Positions 16,286 to 24,209 of a stretch of DNA of 64,000 bases are shown here, piece after piece. The position numbers were made by a program, and so were the translations under genes. Numbering within the stretch: the first letter of the stretch is position 1; every line of letters begins with the position of its first letter. Origin of the DNA: Candidatus Kutchimonas denitrificans (lineage in GTDB: Bacteria; Gemmatimonadota; Gemmatimonadetes; Palauibacterales; KS3-K002); the NCBI GenBank assembly GCA_011774835.1, contig JAACAK010000120.1, positions 47,046 through 111,045 on the forward strand, in the 5' to 3' direction. The notes below the pieces were generated by a model. It saw only the letters and a program-made list of their open reading frames with translations. It made no database searches and was not told the origin of the DNA.

Positions 16286-18027
16286 CCGCTCCGGTAGCCG
16301 TTCGTGATCGGCAATCTCCGGTCCCTGCCGAAGGCCCGCGGCGAGATGCGGATCCCCGGTGGCGCCTGTCGCCGCTTGTATTCGGCCCGATCGACCATCT
16401 CCGCCACTCGATAGACGAGCTCGCGATCGAAGCCCATCTTCTCGATCTCCTCCGGCGAGCGGTCTTCCTCGACATAGGCCTCGAGGATCGGGTCGAGGAC
16501 CTCGTAGGGAGGGAGAGTATCGCTGTCGAGCTGGCCCGCGCGCAGTTCGGCCGTCGGCGGTTTCTCCAGCACGCGCGGCGGAACGACCTCTTCGGTCCGG
16601 TTGCGCCATCGCGCCAGCCGATAAACCCAGGTCTTCGACACGTCTTTGAGGATGGCGAAGCCGCCGGCCATGTCACCGTAGAGGGTGGCATATCCGACGC
16701 TGTACTCGCTCTTGTTGCCGGTGGCGAGCACCAGCCAGCCGAACTTGTTGGAAAGCGCCATCAGGACGTTGCCGCGAATGCGCGCCTGGATGTTCTCTTC
16801 GGCGACGTTGGGATCGGTTCCGGCGAACGGCTCCTCGAGGGCGTCGAGATAACAGCCGAACACCCCGTCGATGGGGAGCTCTTTGAAATCCACGCCGACC
16901 CGGCGCGCGCATTCGGCCGCGTCCTCGCGGTTGTGCTGCGCCGTGTAGCGCGAAGGCATCGAGACCGCGGTCACCGCCTCGCTGCCCAACGCATCCACCG
17001 CGACGGCCAGCGCCAGCGCCGAGTCGATCCCACCGGAAACTCCCAGTACGGCGTGGTCGAAAGCGTTCTTGCGAAAGTAGTCGGCGGTTCCGAGCACCAG
17101 CGCCGCATACACCTCCGCTTCGTCCCGCACCACCTGGACCGGCGGAGACATCTCGAATTTCGGTTTCTTTCGGCGCGCCCGACGCACGGGCACGACACGA
17201 ACCTGATCCCTCTTGCTGCCGTGGCGCTGGCGCCAGCGCGGATCGTGAAGTCTTCGGCGCGAGACGCCGCGCAAGTCGAGGTCCATCACCAGCGTGTCTT
17301 CTTCGAACTGCCGGCAGCGGCCCAGCACCACACCGCGAGGATCGATCACCACGCTGTGCCCGTCGAACAGCAGCTCGTCCTGGCCGCCCACCATGTTGCA
17401 GAAGGCCAGGTAACAGCTGTAATCCTCGCAGCGGGTCGCCAGCATCTCCTCGCGCTCAGGGCCCTTCCCGCGATGATACGGGGAAGCCGACAGGTTCACG
17501 AGGACGTCGGCGTCTCCATCCAGCACCGCCCACTCCGCGGGTCCGCCCGGGTACCAGAGGTCCTCGCAGATCGTTACTCCGACCTTCACGCCGTCCATGT
17601 CCAGCACCAGGGCGTCGTCGCCCCGGGCGAAATAGCGCTGCTCGTCGAACGGCCCGTAATTCGGCAGGTACCTCTTTCGATACACCGCAGCGACCTCGCC
17701 GCCCGCGATCACGGCCGCCGTGTTGAACAGGTCGTCGAGCAGCTGCGGAAATCCCACCACCGCGACCACATCCTCCACTTCGTTCGCCAGCTCGTACAGC
17801 GCCGCCGCGGCTTTCTCGGCGAAATATGGCTTGAGAAGCAGATCCTCCGGCGGGTAGCCCGTGATCGTGAGCTCCGGAAACAATACCAGGTCCGCACCCG
17901 CGTCCTTCACCCCCGCCAGGCTCTGCCTGATCTTCGCCACGTTACCCGGTATGTCACCGACAAACAGGTTGCGCTGACAGAGCGCCACACGAATGATCCG
18001 GTCTTCCCCTGACAACCCCTTAGCCAT
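16267..18027 (-). CDS. nadE: glutamine-dependent NAD+ synthetase
   Basis: 586 aa, two domains. The N-terminal nitrilase-type glutaminase has its Glu in FPELTITGYPPED, Lys in YRKRYLPNYGPFDE and Cys in GVTICEDLWYPGG. The C-terminal NAD synthetase has the P-loop GVSGGIDSALALAVA, and TGNKSEYSVGYATLYGDMAGG. It converts deamido-NAD to NAD with glutamine as nitrogen donor. The ATG at 18027 is chosen for GGGAGAAGG 3-5 nt upstream. The last residues (GVGSGD) are encoded by the tandem repeat, so the natural end of the protein may vary between strains. Confidence 0.95.
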   Translation of the reverse strand: MAKGLSGEDRIIRVALCQRNLFVGDIPGNVAKIRQSLAGVKDAGADLVLFPELTITGYPPEDLLLKPYFAEKAAAALYELANEVEDVVAVVGFPQLLDDLFNTAAVIAGGEVAAVYRKRYLPNYGPFDEQRYFARGDDALVLDMDGVKVGVTICEDLWYPGGPAEWAVLDGDADVLVNLSASPYHRGKGPEREEMLATRCEDYSCYLAFCNMVGGQDELLFDGHSVVIDPRGVVLGRCRQFEEDTLVMDLDLRGVSRRRLHDPRWRQRHGSKRDQVRVVPVRRARRKKPKFEMSPPVQVVRDEAEVYAALVLGTADYFRKNAFDHAVLGVSGGIDSALALAVAVDALGSEAVTAVSMPSRYTAQHNREDAAECARRVGVDFKELPIDGVFGCYLDALEEPFAGTDPNVAEENIQARIRGNVLMALSNKFGWLVLATGNKSEYSVGYATLYGDMAGGFAILKDVSKTWVYRLARWRNRTEEVVPPRVLEKPPTAELRAGQLDSDTLPPYEVLDPILEAYVEEDRSPEEIEKMGFDRELVYRVAEMVDRAEYKRRQAPPGIRISPRAFGRDRRLPITNGYRSGVGSGD

Positions 18028-18212
18028 GCCCTTCTCCCATCGCGAACGACTTCCATTTACCCACCCACAATCTGCCGCCCCGGCCTCGGAGCGCAATCTC
18101 GGCAGCCTCTAGCATCCGTCGCCTCGAAATTGCATAGTATAACGAGTCTTGCCTCTCCCGCCGCTCCGGCCTTGAGTGCAACTAAACAGGAACGACGTCG
18201 GAGGCCCCAGCG

Positions 18213-19145
18213 ATGGCCGAGCACAAGCCGACAGGGGACGCGATTATCAATTGGGGGGTCGTTGGGTTCGGCGGAGTTCTCCTGGCGCTGGCCGTTGCCG
18301 CCATACCTCAGGAGCATCTGTTCGTACGTGTCCTGGCCGCTGTCGCCATCTACGTCGGTACGCTTTACCTGTCACAGTCCGGGGATGAGCCCGAGGTCGA
18401 GAACCCCGTGCTCGAGCAGCTGCGCAGCAAGTCGGGGGGCCTCGACCGCCGGAAGTACGGCCGTCTACGATCGGCCACCGAGCGAATGCTCGAACAGGTT
18501 CGCAACATGAACCGCGTCGCCATCGAGGGCCGCGAGGGCAAGATCGCCCCGCGGCACGCTCAGGCCGAGCTCGACCGGCTGGCCGCCCAGATGCGCGATC
18601 TGATCGACGGTATCCGCAAGTCGGCCGGTGTGCCCACCCCCGTGGAGGAGGCCGGCCGCTCCGGCAAGGTCGTTCAGCCCCAGATCGTCATGCCCCGCGC
18701 CTCCCGCGATAATCCGAGCGGCAGCCACATCACAGCCACCGACGAAACGGAGACCGAGGAGGAAGACGAAACAGAGAAGATGCTCGACGAGCTGGAGGCT
18801 CAGGCGGAGGCCGCGGCCGCCGACAGCTCCGTTGAAGAGACCCCCGAGGGCGAGGAGCCGGAACCACCCGAGGAAGAGAAGAAGTCAGCGGCCGGCGCTG
18901 ACGACGCGGCGATGCAGCAGATCGACGCCGCTCTGCGCGAGACCGATGACGAAGGCGACGACGGGGACGGGGAAGACGCGGAGGCGAAGAAAGCAGACCA
19001 GGCAGAAGAGGAAGAGGCCGAGGTAGAGAAAGAAGAAGAAGAAGAAGAAGATAGAGAAGAAGAAGACGACGACGAGGAAGAGGAAGTCGATAAGGAAGAC
19101 GAAAACGACGACGACGAGAAGAAGGCGCGAAACAAGAGAAGCTGA
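18213..19145 (+). CDS. 2-TM coiled-coil protein with very acidic tail
   Basis: 310 aa, function unknown. Two hydrophobic segments (about residues 12-30 and 35-53) are followed by a helical region (about 82-138) and then some 150 residues dominated by Glu and Asp, ending in KKARNKRS. The helical region aligns without gaps over 55 residues with the 20747-21184 protein: LR, L, R, N, A, G, A, E, D, LI, IR, AG are shared in the same register. GGAGG lies 9 nt before the ATG. It is convergent with the HPt-like gene that sits between the two paralogues. Confidence 0.75.
   Translation: MAEHKPTGDAIINWGVVGFGGVLLALAVAAIPQEHLFVRVLAAVAIYVGTLYLSQSGDEPEVENPVLEQLRSKSGGLDRRKYGRLRSATERMLEQVRNMNRVAIEGREGKIAPRHAQAELDRLAAQMRDLIDGIRKSAGVPTPVEEAGRSGKVVQPQIVMPRASRDNPSGSHITATDETETEEEDETEKMLDELEAQAEAAAADSSVEETPEGEEPEPPEEEKKSAAGADDAAMQQIDAALRETDDEGDDGDGEDAEAKKADQAEEEEAEVEKEEEEEEDREEEDDDEEEEVDKEDENDDDEKKARNKRS
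19020..19110 (+). repeat. GAA/GAC/GAG codon repeats in acidic tail
   Basis: Low-complexity purine tract within the 18213-19145 gene, with nine or more near-consecutive GAA/GAG codons and runs of GAC. Slippage here would add or remove Glu/Asp residues in frame. Confidence 0.7.
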
Positions 19146-19190
19146 GACACTCTCAGCGCGCCGCGACGACAGGCACTTCGCCAGCCACCA

Positions 19191-19246
19191 ACCCACTAAC
19201 GCACTCACCCACTAACGCAGTAACCCGCTGACCCACCGACCCACCG
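19191..19246. repeat. seven-unit 8-bp tandem array
   Basis: Seven 8-bp units ACCCACTA, ACGCACTC, ACCCACTA, ACGCAGTA, ACCCGCTG, ACCCACCG, ACCCACCG fill the space between two convergent gene ends, stopping 1 nt before the minus-strand stop codon. Confidence 0.85.
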
Positions 19247-19247
19247 A

Positions 19248-20714
19248 TCAGTGTCGCTCGGCCGAAGCCGCCACGTACAGAGCGAGCAGATCGAACAGCT
19301 CCTCGAGGTCACCCCGGAGCTCATCGACCTGTGGACCGCTGAGTCCCTTGAGCCGTTCGTCGATGCGAGTCCTGAGAGCCAGCGCCTGCTGTAGGGCGGC
19401 GTCGGGATCGAACTCGACGGCCGCTTCGGGCTGTGCCTGTGGCTCGCCGCTGAGGACCGCCAGGTTGAGCGCCTCCTCGGCGTCCTTGATCGCCTTCCTG
19501 CGGGCGGTCGTGTCTTCGGTCTCGATATAGGCGCGGAGATGGGTGAGGACGTCGCCCAGACCGGTGGCGATGCGCCGCACCTGGGACGGAGGCTTGACTA
19601 GCTGGGCCCGCAGCGCGGCGGCGGCACGCCGGGTGACCCGTCCCATGCCTCCATGGTTGAACGCTGCGGCTCGTTCCCTCAAGTGGCGAAGCGTATGAGC
19701 GAGCGACTCCCCGGAGAGACGCATCTGCTCCGGATTCGATTCGAGCATCGAACGCTGAAGATTCTGGCAACGCTCCAGACGCTGGGTCGCCTCATTGAGG
19801 AAGTACTCTTCGATCGAGCCCGCCTTCTCCTCGGCGATCGGGCAAGCGACGACGTGAGGTCCGTCCGGATAAAACAGGTCGCTGACCCAGACGACCTGGC
19901 GAGCGCGGCGGACCTTTTCGAGCACGCTCTCCTTGAGTCGGTCGACCTCGACCGCGCGGCCGCCGACCTGGGTGATGGAGGGAGCGGCTTCGCCGCCGTC
20001 GCCGCGCATCCCCTCGAGCACTTCGCGGGCGTGACGGAACACCGTCAGGTAGCCGGGTCCGACGGTGGCATTGAGATCGGCGATCTGGAGGATCAGCTCC
20101 TCCACCGCGCCCAGCGCCTTGTCCTCGGGCGAGAGGATCTCGACGCGGCCCAGCTCACGCAGTCGCCGGATCTTGCGGAGCATCGCCTTGAGTGGCTCCC
20201 GATCGCGCGGATCATTCTCCAACCGTTCCACGGCGTCACCCAGATCATCGATCAGGGCCCGCAACACCACGTCCGCCTCGTCCTGCTCGAGCTCGACGGT
20301 GGGTGAATCGGCGGACCCCGCGCCGACCTCGGCCTCGGGCGCCATGGCGACCTCGGCCGGTCCGCCAGCCAGCCTCTCCGTCGCGTCCTTCAGCCGCTGT
20401 TCCGCACCCTCGTTTCGGTCGGGGAGCGATGTCACGACGGCATCCAGCGCATCGAGCATCTCGACGTACGTCGATCGCAGATCGTCCGACAGCACGCGCT
20501 TGCCGGCGATCACCTGTACCGACGATTTCTGCAGGGCCTGCGCGGCTTCGATCACCGGTATGTGGTTGGCCAGCACCGCGGCATGATGGAGACGTCTCGA
20601 CGCCCGTCGTACCCCGTCGGCGTCCGGTCCATCTTCACCCTCCACGGCGCCACGCAGACGATCAGTGTACTTGCGAGCGTCCGCGGCGAAGATCTCGAGT
20701 ATGCTGGGACTCAT
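19248..20714 (-). CDS. helical protein with HPt-like segments
   Basis: 488 aa, soluble, almost entirely helical, not recognised as a whole. Two segments recall histidine phosphotransfer (HPt) domains. Near the N-terminus, EIFAADARKYTDRL is followed by RRLHHAAVLANH, where the phospho-His position is Arg. Around residue 310-375, EEYFLNEATQRLERCQ is followed by AHTLRHLRERAAAF, which keeps the His but has an altered turn. This resembles ChpA/FimL-like proteins with degenerate HPt units (inference). No Shine-Dalgarno is evident before the ATG at 20714. It lies between two paralogous membrane proteins. Confidence 0.7.
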   Translation of the reverse strand: MSPSILEIFAADARKYTDRLRGAVEGEDGPDADGVRRASRRLHHAAVLANHIPVIEAAQALQKSSVQVIAGKRVLSDDLRSTYVEMLDALDAVVTSLPDRNEGAEQRLKDATERLAGGPAEVAMAPEAEVGAGSADSPTVELEQDEADVVLRALIDDLGDAVERLENDPRDREPLKAMLRKIRRLRELGRVEILSPEDKALGAVEELILQIADLNATVGPGYLTVFRHAREVLEGMRGDGGEAAPSITQVGGRAVEVDRLKESVLEKVRRARQVVWVSDLFYPDGPHVVACPIAEEKAGSIEEYFLNEATQRLERCQNLQRSMLESNPEQMRLSGESLAHTLRHLRERAAAFNHGGMGRVTRRAAAALRAQLVKPPSQVRRIATGLGDVLTHLRAYIETEDTTARRKAIKDAEEALNLAVLSGEPQAQPEAAVEFDPDAALQQALALRTRIDERLKGLSGPQVDELRGDLEELFDLLALYVAASAERH

Positions 20715-20746
20715 ACGTGATAGGGGTGGGGATCGCCGTCGGCCAC

Positions 20747-21184
20747 TCAGGTGGCCCGGGCCTCGCCCTCGCTACGTTCGACCACGACTTCGCTCTCGGC
20801 GGCCATCTGTCCGGCCGTGCTCCGGATCTCTTGAATCAGCTCCTTCAGGCGTTGCTCGATCATGTCCATCTCGCGCAACGCCTTCTCACGGTTGCGGAAA
20901 CCACGTTCGGCGTCCACCGCCATCCAGTTGAGTCGGCGTATCTCGTCCAGGAGCTGCTGTACCTGACCCCGCAGTCGAGTGAAGCGTCGCTTGTGGACAC
21001 GAGCCGATGGTGATTGAGTGATGAGGTCGCTCAACCCCATGCGTGACGAGATCCATACGATCGGGGCGATGAGCAGAAGCCCGATGCTGAGCCGCGCCGC
21101 GGCGTCGCTTACAAAGTAGAGCACGACGGCTTCCGCGGCGGTCAGCACCAGGAGTCCTATGAGTTCGAGAGTTGGTCGACGCAT
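20747..21184 (-). CDS. 2-TM coiled-coil protein, paralogue of 18213-19145
   Basis: 145 aa, unknown function. Two transmembrane helices (about residues 7-26 and 30-48) are followed by a basic linker and a helical segment (about 70-124) that aligns gap-free with the 18213-19145 protein. It lacks the acidic tail. A strong GCGGAGG precedes the ATG. It lies 32 nt upstream of the HPt-like gene on the same strand and is likely co-transcribed with it. Confidence 0.75.
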   Translation of the reverse strand: MRRPTLELIGLLVLTAAEAVVLYFVSDAAARLSIGLLLIAPIVWISSRMGLSDLITQSPSARVHKRRFTRLRGQVQQLLDEIRRLNWMAVDAERGFRNREKALREMDMIEQRLKELIQEIRSTAGQMAAESEVVVERSEGEARAT

Positions 21185-21314
21185 CCGTACCTCCGCCTGA
21201 TCGCAGATCCTATTCGCGGAATTTCAAGCCGTTGTTCATCAGTCGGCGGGGAACCCTGCTACGGCCAACCTCACAAAGCTAGACAGAAATCCCCCGTTTC
21301 GCCAGAATCCTATC

Positions 21315-21593
21315 ATGGAAGCGAGCGAAGCGGCCCGGGCGCTGCACGACGAAATCGCGGCCTCGCTGGACGATGAGGGCGAAGCGAGTTCGCGACTCGC
21401 CGTCGTCTCGGTGGAACCCCCGGCCCATCTGGGTCCCGACACCCATTTCACGGTGACGGTCGAGCGGGAAAGCGTGCGCCGCCGTATGGAGCTCCCGACC
21501 GGTCTCGCGATGGCCTACCTGGCGGACGAGGAGGCCGCGGTCGACGAGTGGAAGTCCTGGGTCTCCCGGCTTAGAGCGCGATTCCACGACTGA
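21315..21593 (+). CDS. small hypothetical protein, 92 aa
   Basis: Not recognised. Acidic N-terminal helix, a beta-like HFTVTVERESVRRRMELP segment, and a C-terminal helix with EWKSWVSRLRARFHD. The composition is protein-like on this strand, and the antisense frame (21279-21587) is Arg/His-rich and looks like a shadow. No good Shine-Dalgarno precedes the ATG. Confidence 0.5.
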   Translation: MEASEAARALHDEIAASLDDEGEASSRLAVVSVEPPAHLGPDTHFTVTVERESVRRRMELPTGLAMAYLADEEAAVDEWKSWVSRLRARFHD

Positions 21594-21821
21594 CCCCGAT
21601 CCGCTTCCTCACCGCCGATCAAGAATACTAGAGCCCCTGAGAACCAGACCCCCTGTTCGGAAGCGGAACCGGCCATCCCGGAGCCGGGACGCGGACTCCT
21701 GCGTCCGAGGCACGAGGCCGCGCCGCTCCGCGTTCCTGTCGACGGCCCCGCCGGTATGTGGCTTGCACCCGCTGCCAGAACGAGGCAACCCGTACACCAT
21801 CACGAGCACCCGGGAGTCGAC

Positions 21822-24203
21822 ATGACAGGCGCCTGGACGCATCTCCGCTACGCCGTCCGCCGGCTTGTTCGTAACCCCACTTTCAGCGTCGTCGCCATCG
21901 TCATGGTCGCCGCGGGAATCGGCGCCAACACCGCCGTCTTCTCGGTGGTGGAGGCGGTGTTGCTCCGCTCGCTCCCCTATCAGGAGCCGGGCCGTTTGGT
22001 CGCCGGGCTCGGCACCCGGGAGGGCTCGCCCACGCCCTCGGGTGTCCTCTCGGCACCCGATCTGGCCGATTACCTCGAGGGTACGCCGGGCATCGTCGCC
22101 ATGGGCGGAGTCGCCACGACACGGCGCATCCTCACCGATGCCGGTGATCCACTCGCTGCCGTCGCTGGCCGCGTCACGCCCGGCTACTTCGAGACGGTCG
22201 GCCTCCGCGCCGTTGCGGGTCGCCTGCCATCGCGCGCCGACTTCAGACCCGAGAGCCCGCCCGTAATAGTGCTCGCCCACTCCACGTGGGTCACCCGCTT
22301 CGGCGCGCGGCCCGACGTGGTGGGCACCACCGTGCGCCTGCATGATCGGCCCGCCACGGTCATCGGCGTACTCGAGTACGACCCGCTTCATTTCCCTGAG
22401 CGCGGCATCGATGTCTGGATCCCGCTGCGCAGCGACATGAGCCGCGGCTCCCGCAACCTGACCGCCGTCGCGCGGCTCGCCGACGACGTCACGATCGACG
22501 AGGCCCAGCAGCAGCTCGACGTCGTCGCCGCCCGGCTGCGCGCCGAGTATCCCGACTCGAACGCCGAGCGCGGCGTGCTCCTCCGCCGCTTCGACGAGGC
22601 CGTGACCGGCCCATTCCGCGCCCCGCTCTTCCTCGCCCTGGCATGCACGGGACTGGTTCTGCTCATCATGTGTGCCAACCTGGGCAACATGTTGCTCGCC
22701 CGCACGGCGGCCCGCGCCCGCGAGTTCGGCATCCGGGCGGCATTGGGCGCCGGTCGCCGGCATCTGGCCCGCGACCTGCTGCTGGAAAGCGCGGTGCTGG
22801 TGTTGGCGGGGGGTGCCGCCGGCATCCTTCTCGCGGCATGGCTGGCCGATGCGTTCGTCGCCTTCGTGCCCACGCCGCTACCCCGGGGCGAGCTGGTGTC
22901 CATCGACCGAATGGTGGTGGGCTTCGCCCTCGCCGTGTGCGCGGTCACGACGCTCGTCGCCACCCTGATTCCGGCACTCGGTCTGCGAGAGGCGCGACTG
23001 CATATTTTACTCAAGGCGGGCGGCAAATCGTCAGCCGGCTCGCCGGGTCGCAGCGCGGCCGGCAGCGCCCTGGTCGTCGCTCAGGTCGCCTTCTCCTGCG
23101 TGCTCGTGGTGGGGGCCGGTCTGCTGCTCCAGAGTTTCGTTCGCCTGAGCCGCGTCGACACCGGCATCGCCACGGAGAACCGACTCGCCTTCCGTCTGCA
23201 GCTGCCCAGCCGCCGCTATCCAGAGGACGCCGATCGGCTCCGCCTTTACGATCGACTGACCCGGCGGCTGGCGGACCTGCCCGGCGTCCTCCGGGCCGGG
23301 GCGGTCAGCACACTGCCGCTGAGCGGCGGCAACCTCTGCGACGACGTGACGATAGGCGGCGAAGCGCTTGGAGTCTGCGCCGAGGCGCGGGCGGTCGGTG
23401 CCGGCTACTTCGAGACACTGCGCATTCCGCTGCTGGAAGGCCGAGGCTTCGGGCCGGCGGACGACGCCGACGCGCCGCGAGTCGCGCTGGTCAACGACGC
23501 CCTCGCTCGCCGCGCCTGGCCCGACCGCTCGGCCATCGGCCGCCGGATCGAGACCTTCGGCATCGAGTTCGAGGTGGTGGGCGTGCTGGCGGGCGTTCGC
23601 CACTTCGGCCCCAGCCAGCCGACGCCCCTGGAGATCTACACGCCCGTCGCTCAGGCCACCTTCCCCTGGATGACCTTCGTCATCGAGACGCGGGGCGATC
23701 CCCGGGCGCTGCTCGCCAACGTGCAACGCGTCGTCTGGGAGCTCGATCCCGAGCTGCCGCTGGAGACCGTCGCCACGCTGGACGAGCTGCTCAGCGGCAC
23801 GAAAAGCGGCGAGCGGTTCCGCGCCGCACTGGTCGGCGGCCTGAGCGGGCTCGCCCTGGCGTTGGCGGCGTTCGGCCTTTACGGGCTCCTCGCCTTTCTG
23901 GTCGAGGGTCGGGCCCGCGAGTTCGGGATTCGCATGGCCCTGGGTGCCGACGGCGGACGCCTGGTGGCCGATGTGCTGGGCCGTGCCATCAAGCTGGCCG
24001 GGATCGGCCTGGCGTTGGGACTCGCCCTGTCGATCGCCGCCGCCAGAGGTCTGGAGACCTTCCTGTTCGCGACCTCCACCTACGACCCGGCGGCTTATCT
24101 CGCCTCGTTGGGTATCCTGATGATGATCGCGGTGGCCGCCGCCTCGCTGCCGGCGCGACGCGCCGCGCGGGTCGACCCGGTGGAAGCGCTGCGCCAAGAG
24201 TAA
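21822..24203 (+). CDS. MacB/FtsX-like orphan ABC permease (ADOP type)
   Basis: 793 aa membrane protein with duplicated permease halves, the acidobacterial duplicated orphan permease (ADOP) layout. An N-terminal FSVVAIVMVAAGIGANTAVFSVVEAVLLRSLP segment begins a MacB-type periplasmic domain. It is followed by an FtsX domain (about 270-410) with AREFGIRAALGAGRRHL, a second MacB domain, and a C-terminal FtsX domain with AREFGIRMALGADGGRL. No ATPase gene lies next to it. The ATG at 21822 has GGGAG upstream; the longer frame is not supported. Substrate unknown. Confidence 0.9.
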   Translation: MTGAWTHLRYAVRRLVRNPTFSVVAIVMVAAGIGANTAVFSVVEAVLLRSLPYQEPGRLVAGLGTREGSPTPSGVLSAPDLADYLEGTPGIVAMGGVATTRRILTDAGDPLAAVAGRVTPGYFETVGLRAVAGRLPSRADFRPESPPVIVLAHSTWVTRFGARPDVVGTTVRLHDRPATVIGVLEYDPLHFPERGIDVWIPLRSDMSRGSRNLTAVARLADDVTIDEAQQQLDVVAARLRAEYPDSNAERGVLLRRFDEAVTGPFRAPLFLALACTGLVLLIMCANLGNMLLARTAARAREFGIRAALGAGRRHLARDLLLESAVLVLAGGAAGILLAAWLADAFVAFVPTPLPRGELVSIDRMVVGFALAVCAVTTLVATLIPALGLREARLHILLKAGGKSSAGSPGRSAAGSALVVAQVAFSCVLVVGAGLLLQSFVRLSRVDTGIATENRLAFRLQLPSRRYPEDADRLRLYDRLTRRLADLPGVLRAGAVSTLPLSGGNLCDDVTIGGEALGVCAEARAVGAGYFETLRIPLLEGRGFGPADDADAPRVALVNDALARRAWPDRSAIGRRIETFGIEFEVVGVLAGVRHFGPSQPTPLEIYTPVAQATFPWMTFVIETRGDPRALLANVQRVVWELDPELPLETVATLDELLSGTKSGERFRAALVGGLSGLALALAAFGLYGLLAFLVEGRAREFGIRMALGADGGRLVADVLGRAIKLAGIGLALGLALSIAAARGLETFLFATSTYDPAAYLASLGILMMIAVAAASLPARRAARVDPVEALRQE

Positions 24204-24209
24204 CCGTCG

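Noticed and set aside
16213..18012. 599-aa plus-strand ORF
   Set aside because: Antisense shadow of nadE; no recognisable domain.
21279..21587. 102-aa minus-strand ORF
   Set aside because: Overlaps the better-looking plus-strand ORF and is Arg/His-rich.
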